Source: Dendrobium chrysotoxum | Taxonomy: Eukaryota; Streptophyta; Magnoliopsida; Asparagales; Orchidaceae | Length of the DNA: 64,000 nucleotides | Direction of reading: 5' to 3' | Assembly (NCBI GenBank): GCA_019925795.1 | Contig: CM034313.1 | Location: forward strand, 27,705,710-27,769,709 | Made by a program: the position numbers and the translations under genes | Notes under the pieces: generated by a model | The model's database searches: none | What the model saw: only the letters and a program-made list of their open reading frames with translations | What the model was told of the DNA's origin: nothing | Shown: positions 10,271-22,447 of the stretch, piece after piece | Layout: each line of letters starts with the position of its first letter | Numbering within the stretch: the first letter of the stretch is position 1

Positions 10271-10985
10271 CTATCTAGTGGTGGATGACACCCTTCATAG
10301 TACCACTCTAATTTTACCTTCTAATTAATTCTCTAAGGTTAAATCTCCTCTTCCCTTAGGATCAAAGATTCCAAATCTTACCATTCTTTTCGGTCAACGC
10401 CAATATGTATAGTAGAACTTCATTCTATTACACATATTGGGGGTCCATTTACTGACCTCATTTTTGTATGAGGTCCTGAGGATCAATACAAATCCCCCTC
10501 TTGTGATCTAAGGGTTGATAATTCTCCACCTTTTAGTCATTTAGATCTCATCCAAATTTTAGCCCAGGTCCCTGATCAAATTCCTATCTAAATCCCTGCT
10601 CAATTCTCAATCCCAAATCCTAAGTCAACCTCCAATCAAACATCAATCATACTTAGACCAATCCCAATCATTTACTTGATTGTGATTGGTATCAACAACT
10701 CAAACAGTCAACCAAGTCCAAAATCCAATCCAAACTTAAATTCCTAAATTCAAAACCTAAAGCCAAAAGCCTAAGTCTTGAAACCCTTTCTAAGTAAATC
10801 TTTCTATCACCTAGAAATTTAGTGAAATGACCTCCGATCCATGATCTACCAATTGCATATTGAATAGGAATGTATCTAGGGTCAACCCTCTAAATTTGAG
10901 CTCATTCTATGGTCTTTAGCCCTAGAAAGTAAATATATTTTCCAAAGGCTACAAAACCTACAAATATTTACGACCCATGCCACAT
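10271..10985 (-). mobile_element. Tat-like internal sequence (minus)
   Basis: Reverse complement of sequence related to 30800-31950: both share the phrase around GTTCTATTGCACATATT / AATATGTGTAATAGAATGAAG, CCTCATACAAAAA, and AAATTTGAGCTCATTCT. Non-coding. The switch near 10985 from this sequence to LTR sequence, compared with the plus-strand copy, points to a deletion junction. Confidence 0.6.
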
Positions 10986-12020
10986 AAGCCAAGGGACCAA
11001 TTAGGATCCGCTCTAAATGTCAGTCCTGATTCTCAAAAACTTTAATAAAAACATCCCTACCACTCATTCATAATGATGACCGGACTCATGTATTTTAAAT
11101 CAACTAGGTGGTAAGTTGGCTCCCCAATCCAGGCCGGGGTAAGTTTAAATTTTATACTTCATTAGTTAGGTTTGGGCCACCGTCATTTAGTACCCAAAAT
11201 AGATTTAGAATCTGGGGAAGATCTTAAATCATAAGACCCCAACCTCCAAGAATATAGTCCCAAATTTTTAATAAATCAATCAACTCAAATTAAAATTTTT
11301 CTCAAACTAAAATTTAAAGCCTAACACTTTACCTAGGTTGGGACACTTCTGAATTATTTCAAAATCCCAAAGTGCCTCCTACCTCTTCTTTGTCGACTCT
11401 AAAAAAAATGTTCAACCTTGATCCATTCCCAAATTTAAACATTAAATTCACCTCCTTTGACATCATTCCTAGAAAATCTCTAAATGAAATTTCTACCATT
11501 ATTTTAATCGAGAGTATTCATAGAGAATTCAACCTCCCTATAATGTAATTAACTATGAAGGCTTGAGCTTGTAGAATATTTGGAACCCACATTAACTTTT
11601 AAAAACTCAATTAGTCTTCTTTTGGAAAATTAAAATCAACGACGATCGTTATCAACATGTTCGAATAATTTATAACAAATGATATTTTCTTCCTTTGGGG
11701 ATATATATCATTTGTTGACAAAATTTTGAATATGATATTAATAATAATTCATCTAGATTATCATAGCTAAGTATTCGATCAAACTACACTTTGGCCCTTT
11801 GGGGACATATGTTGTTCTTTCTTAAATTTGGTTACGATATTCAAGATGAAAATTGCAATTCTAAATCTGGACCCCATTTTGAAATCTTATTTCTACCTCT
11901 CGATGTGGTATACCTTTTCTGATGGGATGTTCAATTCTAAAATTAAAATTCAATGACAATTTCAAATTCCCCCAAGAAGATTAAATATTTCAAAACCTCC
12001 TTTCAAATTCAACACAAACA
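10986..12020 (-). mobile_element. Tat-like LTR, minus strand (partial)
   Basis: In reverse complement it starts TGTTTGTGTTGAATTTG at 12020 and parallels the plus LTR 13603-14640, including the GC-rich phrase CCCCAATCCAGGCCGGGG. It is about 88 percent identical by eye to 48276-48901 over the first 0.6 kb, so these two could be LTRs of one minus-strand element. The outside edge carries a purine-rich stretch and TGGCACGTCTGG, matching (reverse complement) the CGGAGTCGCCA next to the plus LTR at 38955. Confidence 0.65.
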
Positions 12021-12768
12021 AAAAATGGCACGTCTGGTGGGACTAAATCTCTCTCTCCCTCTTCAATAATGGAAAAACTTTGTTTCATCAGTAGTCTTAA
12101 CAATCTTTCTTTTTGTTGGCCCCTTTACCATTTCTTTCATGGTAAACTTCTGCCCGAGAATTAGATTTTGACCTTCTACCCCCCATATTTAATTAGGGGG
12201 CAACAGCGTCAAGTAAAACTTATAAAACCTCCATACAAATTTAATAAACCTGCACTATTAAGTTTCACTCAATATGTTAAGTTTTAAAATTATGAAGAGC
12301 CCTATTGATCTTGCTTCCAAGATCTTTAATCTTTCAAAATTTCTTAACTTTGACATTCAATCTCTAATCAATCTATGAAATGGAAGAGTCAAGCAAAAAT
12401 TCTTTTGAATTTCTCACCAATTTTGTAAGCCTTCAGGTCCAGCTAAACCTCAACTTGTTGTGTTTTAAAATCTAGGGAAAATTCATCAATTTTCAAAAAA
12501 AAAAAAATCTTTACAAAACTCAATCTCGAATTTACATTGTTATATGCTACCCTATAAATTTCCTTTATAGCCTAGCATATGTAGTGAAAATTCAATTTTT
12601 CTTTAAATCATAACTAATTTTTATATTTTATCATCTTATATTGGGTTTTAGGTTTTATAACTTGGCGTATGTGATAAAATACAAGGTACATTATGATTTT
12701 CAAATTTTAAATTAAAAAATTCCTAATTCTAATTCTTTTCTCAATTCCATAAATTCAAACTCAATTCA
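12021..12768 (-). mobile_element. Tat-like region between antisense ORF and LTR
   Basis: Non-coding AT-rich sequence. Its first 40 bp read on the minus strand as a polypurine-rich GAGGGAGAGAGATTTAG followed by a conserved GCCATTTTT at the LTR edge, which places the polypurine tract here. Confidence 0.45.
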
Positions 12769-13602
12769 ATGGTCAGCAAGTTGATTTTTACCTTTGAGAT
12801 GGGTTTGAACTATGAGCAGTTTAATTTTGGGAGCACGATTCAGTTTGGTTTTGGTTTCAATCCTATTGAACTATCATTAAATGGTAAGAAATTACTCGAC
12901 CTAAATACTACTAGGGTAGATATCCCTATCTCAAAGTTAGTGTTGGGATTAGGGCTTGACTCCCATAACCTTAGTGAGAAGGAAGGAGGGTCAGAAGCTA
13001 CTATTGAGACCCTTGAAGTAAGATCTATTTTTGAGAAAGGGTAAGGTTCTGGGATCCTGTTTACAAGTAAAAATTAAAGAAAGAATTATTTGAGGAGGGT
13101 CAAGAAGAAAATTGTTAAGTCAAGGAAAGTTATTGAGGTTAAAACTCTAAGCCATGTAGAGCCAGAGGTTTTTAAGGATCTACCTATCCCTGCTTCCTGT
13201 CCACTCCTTCAAGGGAGTCATTTTTATCCCTTAGTTGCCCTGCAGGGGAGGAGAGGGAGGCTAGGATAGCTAGTACCCTGCCATTCCTGGTAGATTACTC
13301 AATTAAAAAGACTCCTAAAGAAAAATAACTTCAAAGGTTAAGGATGTTGAGAAACATCATTCGTACTTGTGCTACCAAAGCGAGGGAGACAAAGGAGCAA
13401 TATGTCAAACACTTGAAAGGAGTTATCTCCCAATGCTTTAAGAAGGAGATCCTGAAGGAGGAGAAGTCTAAGGCTAGGAATTTGATTCCTCAACTTGTTA
13501 GAAGAAATAAGAAGTTTGTACGACAACCAGCCACTTCTGTGTTAGTAGACCATTACCAGTGGGTGTCATGCACTCCTTTATCTAAAATGGAGGGTATTGT
13601 AC
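12769..13602 (+). pseudogene. Tat antisense ORF (relative to the minus-strand element)
   Basis: Open for 91 codons (12769-13044), then continuing in broken frames with a basic stretch KNYLRRVKKKIVKSRK near 13078. The same features, RDIPL-like and KNYLRRVRKNAVKTRK, occur in the minus-strand ORF at 36772-37221, which lies upstream of a plus-strand LTR. In both places the ORF is antisense to its element and precedes the LTR. Tat-lineage elements are known to carry such antisense ORFs of unknown function. A second open stretch of 88 codons (13344-13610) runs into the LTR and may be part of the same protein or chance. The ORF ends at the junction with the next LTR. Confidence 0.6.
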
Positions 13603-16068
13603 TGATTTGATTGAAAAAGTGTAGTTTTGAAAAGGTTAATTATCTTTGAAAACAATCTAAAAATTGATATTTAAATTTTAATCCTAAAATTGAACATCCA
13701 TTAGTGATGATATACTACCTCAAAAGTGGGTTCAAATTTAGAATTACAAATCTGATCCTGAATATCGCAACTAGATTTAAGAGTGAACCACATATGATCC
13801 CAAAGGATCAAAATGAAGTTCAGTCAAATATCTGGCTACAATAATCTAGATAAATTATCGTTGATTTCATATTTGAAATTATATCAATAAATGATATATC
13901 ATCCCGAAGGAAGAAGATATCATTCATTATTAATTACTTGAATATGACAATAATGATTGCCATTTTTTTATTTGATTTCCCAAAGGTAATTAATTAAGGG
14001 TTTTGAAAATTTTGATTTTGAAAATCAGGTCTGGGTTTCTAAATCTCCTATGAGCGCAAACCCTCGTAGTTAATTACATTGTAGAAAACCAAAAATTTTC
14101 TATGAAAACTCTTGATTAAAATAGTGTTACGAATTTTATTTAAAGAATTCAAAGTTTGATCTCAAAGGAGGTAGGGACTGGAATTTTAAATGAGACTGGT
14201 TCAAGGTTGAACAGTTCTTTCTGGAGGTTAAAGGAATAGGGGTAGGAGGTGCTTAGGATTTTGAATCACTTCAGAAGTACCCTAGCCTATCCTAAGTGTT
14301 GGGCTTGAATTTGATGGAAAGAGACTTAAAGTTTGAGTGATCAATTTTATTAGAAAATGCGAATTAGATTCCCAGAGGTTGAGGTCTTAAGATTAAATAT
14401 CTGCCTCAGAACCTAAGTCTAAAATGGGTACTGAAAATCAGCAACCCGAAACCTAGCTAATATAATGCAAACCTAAACTTACCCCGGCCTGGATTGGGGA
14501 GCCAGCTAAACCACTTAAACGCTTCAAAACCATGTTTCTGATCTTTTATCCAAGAGTGGGTAGGGACATTATTTAAGATTAAGTTTAATGAAAGCGGGAT
14601 GACATCATGAGTAGATCCCTAATTGGCCCCTTTGGCTTATGTTGGGTGAATGCTTAAGCTAGAAATACATTTAAGAATAAGAATTAGACTCAATTTTAAT
14701 TTGTTGCTAATGCAATGCATGCTAGTTGACTCGAATTCTTTAAATCAGATATGAAGAAGTTTTCAAAAAAGGCTTAAAAATAGTTTTATCCTAGAGATTA
14801 CATAATATCCCCTTGACAGGACTGCACCTAAATAGGTTAAGTGGCCTGCCAGAATCCGTAGACGGGGTGGTGCCTAAAAAGGTAGAGAAGATTTAATATG
14901 AATGCATGAAAAACTCCCAACGATCCGGGCTTACTTCTTAAAAGCGTTAGAGTTTCTATGTGAGCTTAAATATTTTAATTTTATTTAAGTAGAAATATTT
15001 TTAAGCGTGTCCTCACGAGCCTCCGATTGGATTCCAGGCTAAATCAAAACACGACATGTAAGATTGCCAAAAAATTAAGAAAAGAATGCAGATCCTATAT
15101 CGTAATCAAAATTAAACAATCAATATTAATCAAATCAATTAATTTAAAATTCAAATTGAAAGTCCATGTGGCAACTGCCACTTAATATTATAACCCAGGA
15201 TCTGCAGGAAAAGTAAAATGGCTAGGTAGCACTTACTACAACCTGGAGTCTCCTCCTAAAAGATAAGTGATTTTGAGATTTGAGATTCTTCTCGGTCTTT
15301 ACTTCATCATCCTCCTGGAACTCAATGGATCGTCGGGTCCAGATATCCAAATGAAATGAAACTCCCCCTCGATAGGGGTGTTATCTTTTTTTTGGATATT
15401 TGAAGTCATCCTAATTGGATCTCCAAATGGATCAGAACTCTCCCCTAAGGGATGTTCCTTCCTCTTTGAATTCCAAATTGGATGCTTAAAATCTCAATCT
15501 CAAAGCACTTAAAATATTACAACTCAATTCAAATTAAGTTACATTAATCAAAATTTAAAAATCTAGACTCGATTCTGTATGGTTATCCTAATAATCAGGA
15601 GTAATATAAACATCCCAAGTAGCTAATATTTCAAAATTTAAATGCTCAAATTCACAACCACACTTAGCCATGCTCTTTTAATTTAAAGGGGGTCTTAAGC
15701 ATTCTGTAACACCTGTAAAAAATGTCGTTAATTTTTAAAAGCTTGATTTTATTGTGCCACTTTAATTTAAATGCCCTGTGCAAGAATGGCCACCTGCATA
15801 AGAATGAATTAGTATAAATTGTCCTAACCTAGGGGTTGATGTAACGCACAATAAATCACAACACAGAGTGCAAGAACTAAAATAAACAATCAATCAATCA
15901 CTTAATTCTAACAACCAACATGTAGTAAAAATGACAAAAAAATCTAGCACACACAAGTAGCAGAAAAATAAACACCGACCTAGCCTAATACTAGAGTTAG
16001 TTGTCCTAGCAAACCATCTAAATTCTGTGAGGTAGGCTGTGTGGGTTTGATATGTCCTAAGTAAGGTA
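13603..16068 (+). mobile_element. Tat-like element, left LTR copy
   Basis: Starts TGATTTGATTGAAAAAG and is repeated, at roughly 90 percent identity by eye, at 38955-41433. Shared landmarks are the GGCCTGGATTG block near 14485, the CACTTAATATTA...AACCCAGG block near 15180, and the end phrase GATATGTCCTAAGTAAGGTAA. The two copies diverge after the same point. The ends are not the usual TG...CA and no matching target duplication is visible, so the exact right edge is uncertain. Confidence 0.7.
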
Positions 16069-16384
16069 ATTAGTTAAAGTTGATTGATGTTCTGGTTGGT
16101 TGAAAGGCTTAAGGAAGATTTTAATTAAAGTTTAAGTCTTAATGGTTTAAAATTGATTTTAAAATTAATTTTAATTATTTATTGGATACCACCTTTGTTG
16201 CTCACCGAGGCCGTAAAGTTTATTTCACCTTCCTTGGGGCAAATTTAATAGCCTCGTAGGCCTGGGTTACCCAGCGGTACCCGATATAATTAAGTGATTT
16301 CAATTTGATTAAGGTTTAAAAGTTGATTAGTTTTTAATTAAGGTTGATTGATTGTTAATTTTAAAGTTTTAATTTATTTAAATT

Positions 16385-16663
16385 TTGCATTAACCAGTTC
16401 ATGGCGTTGTGCCACCAGGCTCGAGGAACAAAGCCTCCTTGTGACACGTAGCCCCGCAGCCCGGAGTAGTCCAGCCTATAAACCAGGTTAATGTATTTGA
16501 ATTAATAATTTTAAATTTATTAAAATGGTCATTAATTAATTAGAATTAAGTTTTACACTCCTTTGAATCAATTCGTGGCATTGTTCCATCAGGCTCGAGG
16601 AACACGGCCTCCTTAGGACACTTAGCCCTGCAGCCCGGAGTAGTCCAGTCTAAAAACTTCATT
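16385..16663. repeat. Duplicated GC-rich block, 180-bp spacing
   Basis: Two copies of a segment with GGCTCGAGGAAC, CCTCCTT and GCAGCCCGGAGTAGTCCAG, about 180 bp apart. It stands out from the AT-rich surroundings. Function unknown. Confidence 0.8.
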
Positions 16664-18287
16664 TTAGGAGTATTTGTTGTGTATTAATAGGTTTTTTGTA
16701 TGTTTTAAATATCAATTTAACATTTTCTGGAATTTGAAATCAATTATTAAAATTTGGAATTTTGTGGATTATTTTAATCATTTAATTAAGGGGTTAAAAG
16801 TTGATATTCTGATTAAGCTTTAATTCTAGAAATTTATTATTTTATTACAATACTAAACCTTAATACGATCAATTAGACTATAAGTAAGATGGATTTAGAT
16901 TTTTTTATATTTTATTATGAAGGTTTGAAGTTTTGACTTGAAATTGAACTAGGTTTGACCAAAATTTGACTTTTTCAAATTTGATTGATTTCTAGAAATT
17001 TGATATTTTTATAAATATTAGACCTTAATATGAGTTGAATACATTTGAGTTTGCTTTATTTGGAGTTTATTTGAATTAGTTATGAATTTTTAAAGTTTTG
17101 AGTATTTATTGAATTATTTAATTAGTTTAATTAGAAGGCTTTTGATGATTTGAATCTAAATGACCTCCAAACTTCTTGAAAATCACCTCCAAAGATCAGG
17201 AATGATCTAAGGAGTGATTATCAAGTGTTTTAGAGATTTTTAAAATTTTTAATTATTTTTAATTAATTAAATTACTTAAATAATAAATTTCAATTAAAAT
17301 TAAATTAAGCTTGATTTTGAACTCTAGTCAAAGGGCTTTTATTTTTCATTGATTAAGGGTTCAATTCTGGTCAGTAAGAGATATTGTGTAATTTTTTGGT
17401 TTAATTTTGATTTATTAAACTTTTTGGAAATTTTTAGGCTTAATTTAAAGGTTAATTTTGACTTCATTAATTTTCTGACCTAATGGACTCCAAATTGGGT
17501 GAAATTTGAACTTAAGGTATTAAATGTCACTAGGTTTAATGTTCTCAAGTTTCACCCCTATTGGGCGAGGAACTTTCTATGTTATCTAGCCCTTATCCTT
17601 AATTATTTTTCCTAGGTGACATTAATGTTTTATTGGGATTAAAACTTTGTTCATCTAACCGTGACACTAAATTACACATGCCGTAGAGAAATGCAAGCCT
17701 AGTTCTAAGTGGTGTGTGAGTTATAAATTTTTAAAGTTTTGGGACAAAATCTAATCCAAAACTTTGAAAATTAAATTCACTAAAATTTAATTATTAACTA
17801 GAGCTGAAATTTTTATGAAATGTGGGTAACACATATTAGTACACTATGTCAAAATTTGAGATCAATCGGATTTCTAGATTGAGAGTTATCAAAGAAATTA
17901 AATTTTTATTAAAATCTTAATAACACTCCATACAGTAATCAAATTTATTCAAACTAAATTTTAAAATAAACTTGAGCTTGAGACGAATCTAACGAGCCTA
18001 AGAACATCAAATTTGGACACAAAATGGATTTTCTATGAATTTTCAAAGTTTTAAAGCATTTTTTTAAATTTTTAATTTAATTAATAGCCGGCGCTAATCA
18101 TTGGCACTGATTGATGTTGAAACAGCAGCGGCATGAGGCATGCTGACATATGGCATAATCTGATTTGTAACTTATCCACATCGGCATCTCATCTGAGCTG
18201 TTCATCCAACCACGATATATCCGACGGTCGTGATTAAGCCACGTCACCTCCCACAGTTTCAAAATTACATTGGTCCGAATCTAAGTG

Positions 18288-18292
18288 AAAAC
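18288..18292. repeat. Sirevirus A target-site duplication, left
   Basis: AAAAC, identical to 29274-29278 directly after the right LTR. Confidence 0.85.
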
Positions 18293-18611
18293 TGTTGAAA
18301 TCTAGGATCCCGAGCACTTAATTTTGATGGTGACAACTAATACTTACTGAATCCATATAGACCTCCTTTAGATTACAAATGCTTAATCCTTGTATATGAG
18401 CACTAACATTTCAGGTAAGATACACACTGCTCAAGGTTACTGGAGACTCAAATCGGGTAGAATAGGATGTTGAAAATTCTATAATTTTTATTTCTTTATT
18501 TTTATTTTCTTGAGTCTGCCACAGAAGCATGCATGTGAAAGGAGCAACCATGCACACACATAGGGGGAGAAGTGTTTTAAATGTGTTAAAATTTTTTTTT
18601 TTTAAAGAATA

Positions 18612-19446
18612 TCGTACTGTATGATTTAATATTGTACTGTACGATTAATTAAAAATACTCAGGCTAATGGTTAATTTTCAGATGATTAAATTTATGATCC
18701 AATCGTACTGTACGATACCTATCATACTGTACGATAAGATACAATGGAGAAACCCTAGCCGCCAGAATAAGTTTGGTAAGTTCTTAATTTTGATTTCCTG
18801 AACTGATCGTACTGTACGATGCTTATCGTACTGTATGATTAATTAATACTTACCAAAATTATCTCCCTAATCAGGAAATAAACGTTGGTTTCTAATTTAA
18901 AAGTCGATCGTACTGTACGATCATATATCGTACCGTACGACTGATAGAGATGATTTCATTCGTCCCAGAGATCATACCAGACAAAACTAAGATTTTTTAT
19001 TCTGTTCGTCCTGGATGATATTCATATCGTACAGGACGATATCAAGAAATGAACTAATCATACTGTATGACTAGTGGAGTGCTGGACGATCGACAGAGAT
19101 GATTTCATTCATCCCATCGATCGTACCAGACGAAACCAAGAAATTTTTGTTCTATTCGTCCTGGATGATATTCGTATCGTACAGGACGATATCCTGAAAA
19201 ATACTCAACGTACTGTACAACTGAAGGAGTGCTGGATGACTGACAGAGACGAATTCTTTCATCCCAAGGATCGTCCCATAGTTCATCCTGTACGAACAGT
19301 ACAAATCAACAGTATCGTCCTGTATGATATACATATCATACAGTATGATATGTATAAAATTTGATAACTGTTCGTCTGTACTCGTACTGGACGGAGCTGT
19401 AATTGAACTGATCGTACTGTACGATTATAGATCATACTGTACGAAT
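18612..19446 (+). promoter_or_regulatory. Paired palindrome array in LTR promoter
   Basis: Near-perfect dyads TCGTAC-T-GTACGA (one-base centre) in pairs. Centres: 18618/18638, 18709/18728, 18813/18832, 18914/18934, 19418/19438, that is 19-20 bp apart. A variant pair with GGAC/GGAT half-sites has centres 19012/19033. The last pair ends about 45 bp upstream of the TATA box. Repeated dyads on one face of the helix suggest binding of a dimeric transcription factor; the factor is unknown. Confidence 0.7.
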
Positions 19447-19489
19447 AGAAACACAAAAGTTGAAACTTTTAGGGTTTTCTGAAGCATGA

Positions 19490-19497
19490 TATAAAAA
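19490..19497 (+). promoter_or_regulatory. Sirevirus A LTR TATA box
   Basis: TATAAAAA, preserved in the 3' LTR at 28496. It lies just after the last palindrome pair. Confidence 0.6.
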
Positions 19498-20269
19498 CAA
19501 CTTAAAATTTTTTTTAAGAAGTTGTTGATCTATCCTTTTACTGTGAGAGGCTTTGAGGAAAGAAGGAGATTCGTTAGAGAGAAGTTTTTGGAGAAATCTA
19601 GGGCTTGAGAGAGGAAGGTGAAGGTGAGCTTGAGCGTGAGGGAGAAGTAGTGTGAGGGGATCACACGGTGGCTCCAAGCTAGCTGTATGCTTTGCTCCTC
19701 TTGTGGCTTTGGGAAGCTTCGAGAAAGTTCTCGAGGGAAGAGTCACTTCAAGATCAACATCGTCAAGGTACTCTGCCATCTCCAGGAGGGAGAAAAAGGA
19801 GAAGGTCCGCTGCCGTCACTAGGAGGGTGACATAGCGTTTGGTATTCTGCCGCACCGAGGGAGGTGAAAGTGAGTATTGTAAAGGCTTCTCCGCCTTGCT
19901 ATGGGGGAAAAAGGAGAGTCAACTTTTACTAGTGCAAATCCCGGAGTAGAGGACTCCGGGGAGTGGACGTAGGTCAAGTGACCGAACCACTATAAAAATC
20001 TCTGGTGTGTTTTTTCCTGTTTACCGTACTTTACTTTTCATGCTCTTAATTAGTACATTAAATTGCTTGGTGAAAAATCTTTATTTAAATCTTGTGTTGT
20101 AAAATTTAAAATTGAATTATCAATATCATCGTTGTGAACGTTGTACTTGCTTCCGCACGTTATTCGTTGAGTTATTTTTTAAAATACAAAAAATTAGAAC
20201 TCTTGTGTAGGGTTGAATTTTTTAAAATACTAATTCACCCCCCCTCTTGGCGCATCTCATACTTTCAAG

Positions 20270-20280
20270 TGGTATCAGAG
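20270..20280 (+). promoter_or_regulatory. Primer binding site (initiator Met tRNA)
   Basis: TGGTATCAGAG two bases after the LTR, complementary to the 3' end of plant initiator methionine tRNA, the usual copia primer. Confidence 0.93.
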
Positions 20281-20326
20281 AGGGGTTTCAAAATAGTGTT
20301 TTAGAAAACCTAAAAACGTAAGATCC

Positions 20327-22141
20327 ATGGCTCAATTTGGTAACCATAACACAGCGGAGGGTTATTCTATAACTCGTCCACCGTTGTTTGACAACATACC
20401 GTTTGATTTCTGGAAAATACGCATGTCTACATTTTTACAGTCTTTAGAATATCGCATGTGGATGTTAGTCCAAGAAGGTTATTCTGCACCATTTCATATG
20501 TTGAATGGAATTAAAACTGAACTATCATTTAATGAATGGAGCATTGAGGATAGAGAACTTGCACAGCTAAATGCTAAATGTCTAAATTGTTTCTTTTGCG
20601 TATTGAAATCAGAAGACTATATGCGAGTCTCAACTTGTACTACTAGTAAGCAAATTTGGGACAAATTGTGTATCACGTACGAAGGAACTAGTGAGGTCAA
20701 ATAGTCTAGGTTGAACATACTGCTACATGATTACGAACTATTCCGCATGAAACCTAGTGAAACTATATCTAACATGTACACTCAATTCACCCAGATTGTA
20801 ACATATCTGCATGCTTTAGGAAGAGAGTTGTCTAACTCGAAAAAAGTAAACGAAATACTGCGATGTTTGCCTAGCTCATATGATGTTAAAATCACTGCAA
20901 TAACTGAGTCAAAAGACCTGAATGTTTATTCTATTGACAATTTGCTTGGGTCACTCATTGCCTACGAGCAAGGAGTGAGTCAACGACAAAGTGATGCAGG
21001 TGAAAAGAAGGAGCGAGCGGTGGCTTTAAAAGCAAACAATTCTGAAAGTGACAGCTCAGCAGCGGAGGAAGATGACGACATCGCCTTGATGACTCGTCAG
21101 TTCAAAAATTTTCTGAAAAGAAAGCAGCATCGTCATCAAAGCAATTGGAACAAAGGTAAAAAATTAAAGCATACTAAAGTTGCATCTGAGACAATTTTCT
21201 TTGAGTGCAGGAAACCCGGTCATCTCCGAGCTGATTGCCCCAACATCAAGACTCATCAAACCAAGGAAAAGGGTGAGGAAAGATCAAAGTTCAAGAAGGG
21301 AAAATTTAAGACTCAAAAAGCATTTTGGGCCGACTCTGCCTCAGAATCATCGGAAGAAGAAGCAGAGGAGGAGGTACTGAATCTGTGTCTTATGACTAAT
21401 GATAATCTTGATCAATCAGATCAAGATGAGGTATGTCAACTGTCTTACGATGAACTGCTTGTTATTTCTAAAAAAATCTATGACTCGTATAGAAAGTTGA
21501 AGAAAAAGCATGTTAGTCTTAATACTGAGTTTAGTACTTTATAAAAGGAGCATGCTAGTATAGTAAAGAATTTTTCTGACTTAGATAAAGATCATATGTC
21601 TTTGCTTGATGAATACGACGCATTAAACAAGAAGCATATTGAGTTAACCACTGCACACGATATCTTGAAATCATCATATGTTGAATTAGAGAATGCATTT
21701 AAGGAACTAGAAGAACTAGCATGGGAACTTAGTAGTAGTGAGCATATATTGAGATTCGAATATGCAAGTCTTGACCAAGAGAATAAATTTTTAAATGAAA
21801 AACTTCATTCATTCGAAAATAATAAAAAACCTCCCACGTTTGCTGAGTTTTTTTAGCCTCCACCATGTGAATCATCTCATTCAAAACCAGCACGGCATGC
21901 ATCATCCAAACCCAGAAATAGGCACTACCACCCTCGTAGATTAGTGAACCCATTTCCAGGTGTTAGATGTTATTCTTATGGCATACTAGGTCACATAGCC
22001 CGCACGTGCTCAATTCACTATAGGACACATCTAGTGTGGAGACCTAAATCACATTCATCACAGCATAACATGCATATATTTCATTCATATAAGCATAGGG
22101 TGGAACCCAAACTCACTTGGGTTCCCAAAGCTAATCCGTGA
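20327..22141 (+). pseudogene. gag: Sirevirus A gag (nucleocapsid polyprotein), interrupted
   Basis: One frame from ATG 20327 codes a long Gag that would form the particle and bind RNA. The N-terminal copia Gag region (PPLFDNIPFDFWKIRM; CLPSSYDVKI; DNLLGSLIAYEQ) is followed by a charged spacer, a CCHC-like knuckle near 21195 (FFECRKPGHLRADC), a coiled-coil-like stretch, and a second knuckle near 21968 (CYSYGILGHIARTC). In each knuckle one metal-binding Cys is replaced, by Phe in the first and by Tyr in the second. In-frame stops are at 20702 (TAG), 21542 (TAA), 21854 (TAG) and 22139 (TGA). The relic copy at 47046 has CAA where the first stop lies, which supports CAG to TAG. Pol continues in the same frame. 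Confidence 0.9.
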
Positions 22142-22447
22142 TTGACATTGTAGGGATGCTCTCACAAAAGACCTAGTGAGAGCATGTGGTACCTGGACAG
22201 TGGCTGCTCGAGACACATGACTGGAGACATGAAGCAGTTCGTGACACTGGAGGCCAGGTCAGGAGGCAAGGTAACTTTGGGAGACAACACCACCAGGAAA
22301 GTGGTGGGCTCAGGTATCATTGGAAACACTGAAAATTTGATTATTAAGAATGTACTTTTAGTTGATGGTTTAAAGCATAATCTTTTATGTATAAGTCAAC
22401 TATGTGACAAGGGCTTTGACATAAAATTCCTTTCTAATAATGCATGA
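22142..22447 (+). pseudogene. pol: Sirevirus A aspartic protease
   Basis: Same frame as gag. A TAG at 22151 is followed by WYLDSGCSRHMTGD, with catalytic Asp-Ser-Gly at 22196-22204, and then the copia protease pattern VTLGDN...GIIGN...LLVDGLKHNLLCISQLCDKG. This enzyme would cut the Gag-Pol polyprotein. The frame ends in TGA at 22445, and coding resumes one frame over (22444 on), so a small indel lies here. Confidence 0.9.

Larger units (their letters stand above)
16069..18292 (+). mobile_element. Non-coding interior of the Tat-like element, left part
   Basis: No ORF or pol motif. It contains a GC-rich block (16200-16290) and a 180-bp-spaced duplication (16385-16485 and 16565-16663). It is the left half of a sequence split by the Sirevirus; the right half resumes at 29279. 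Confidence 0.5.
18293..20267 (+). repeat. Sirevirus A 5' LTR
   Basis: 1975 bp from TGTTGAAATC to ACTTTCA. Upstream part: pairs of TCGTAC-N-GTACGA palindromes (18612-18940 and 19412-19446) and mixed TCGTCC/GGACGA forms between. TATAAAAA is at 19490-19497. The downstream part is a conserved untranslated leader. The 115-codon minus-strand frame at 19432-19779 recurs in the other LTR only because LTRs are copies. Confidence 0.93.

Noticed and set aside
13597..13603. Target-site duplication for the plus-strand Tat-like element
   Set aside because: The flank TTGTAC resembles TTGTAA at 41436-41441, but the match is imperfect and requires moving the LTR end away from where the two LTR copies diverge.
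19432..19779. 115-codon minus-strand ORF present in both Sirevirus LTRs (also 28438-28785)
   Set aside because: Its conservation is only that of the two LTR copies. It is antisense to the leader, starts in the transcribed part of the LTR and has no recognisable motif.
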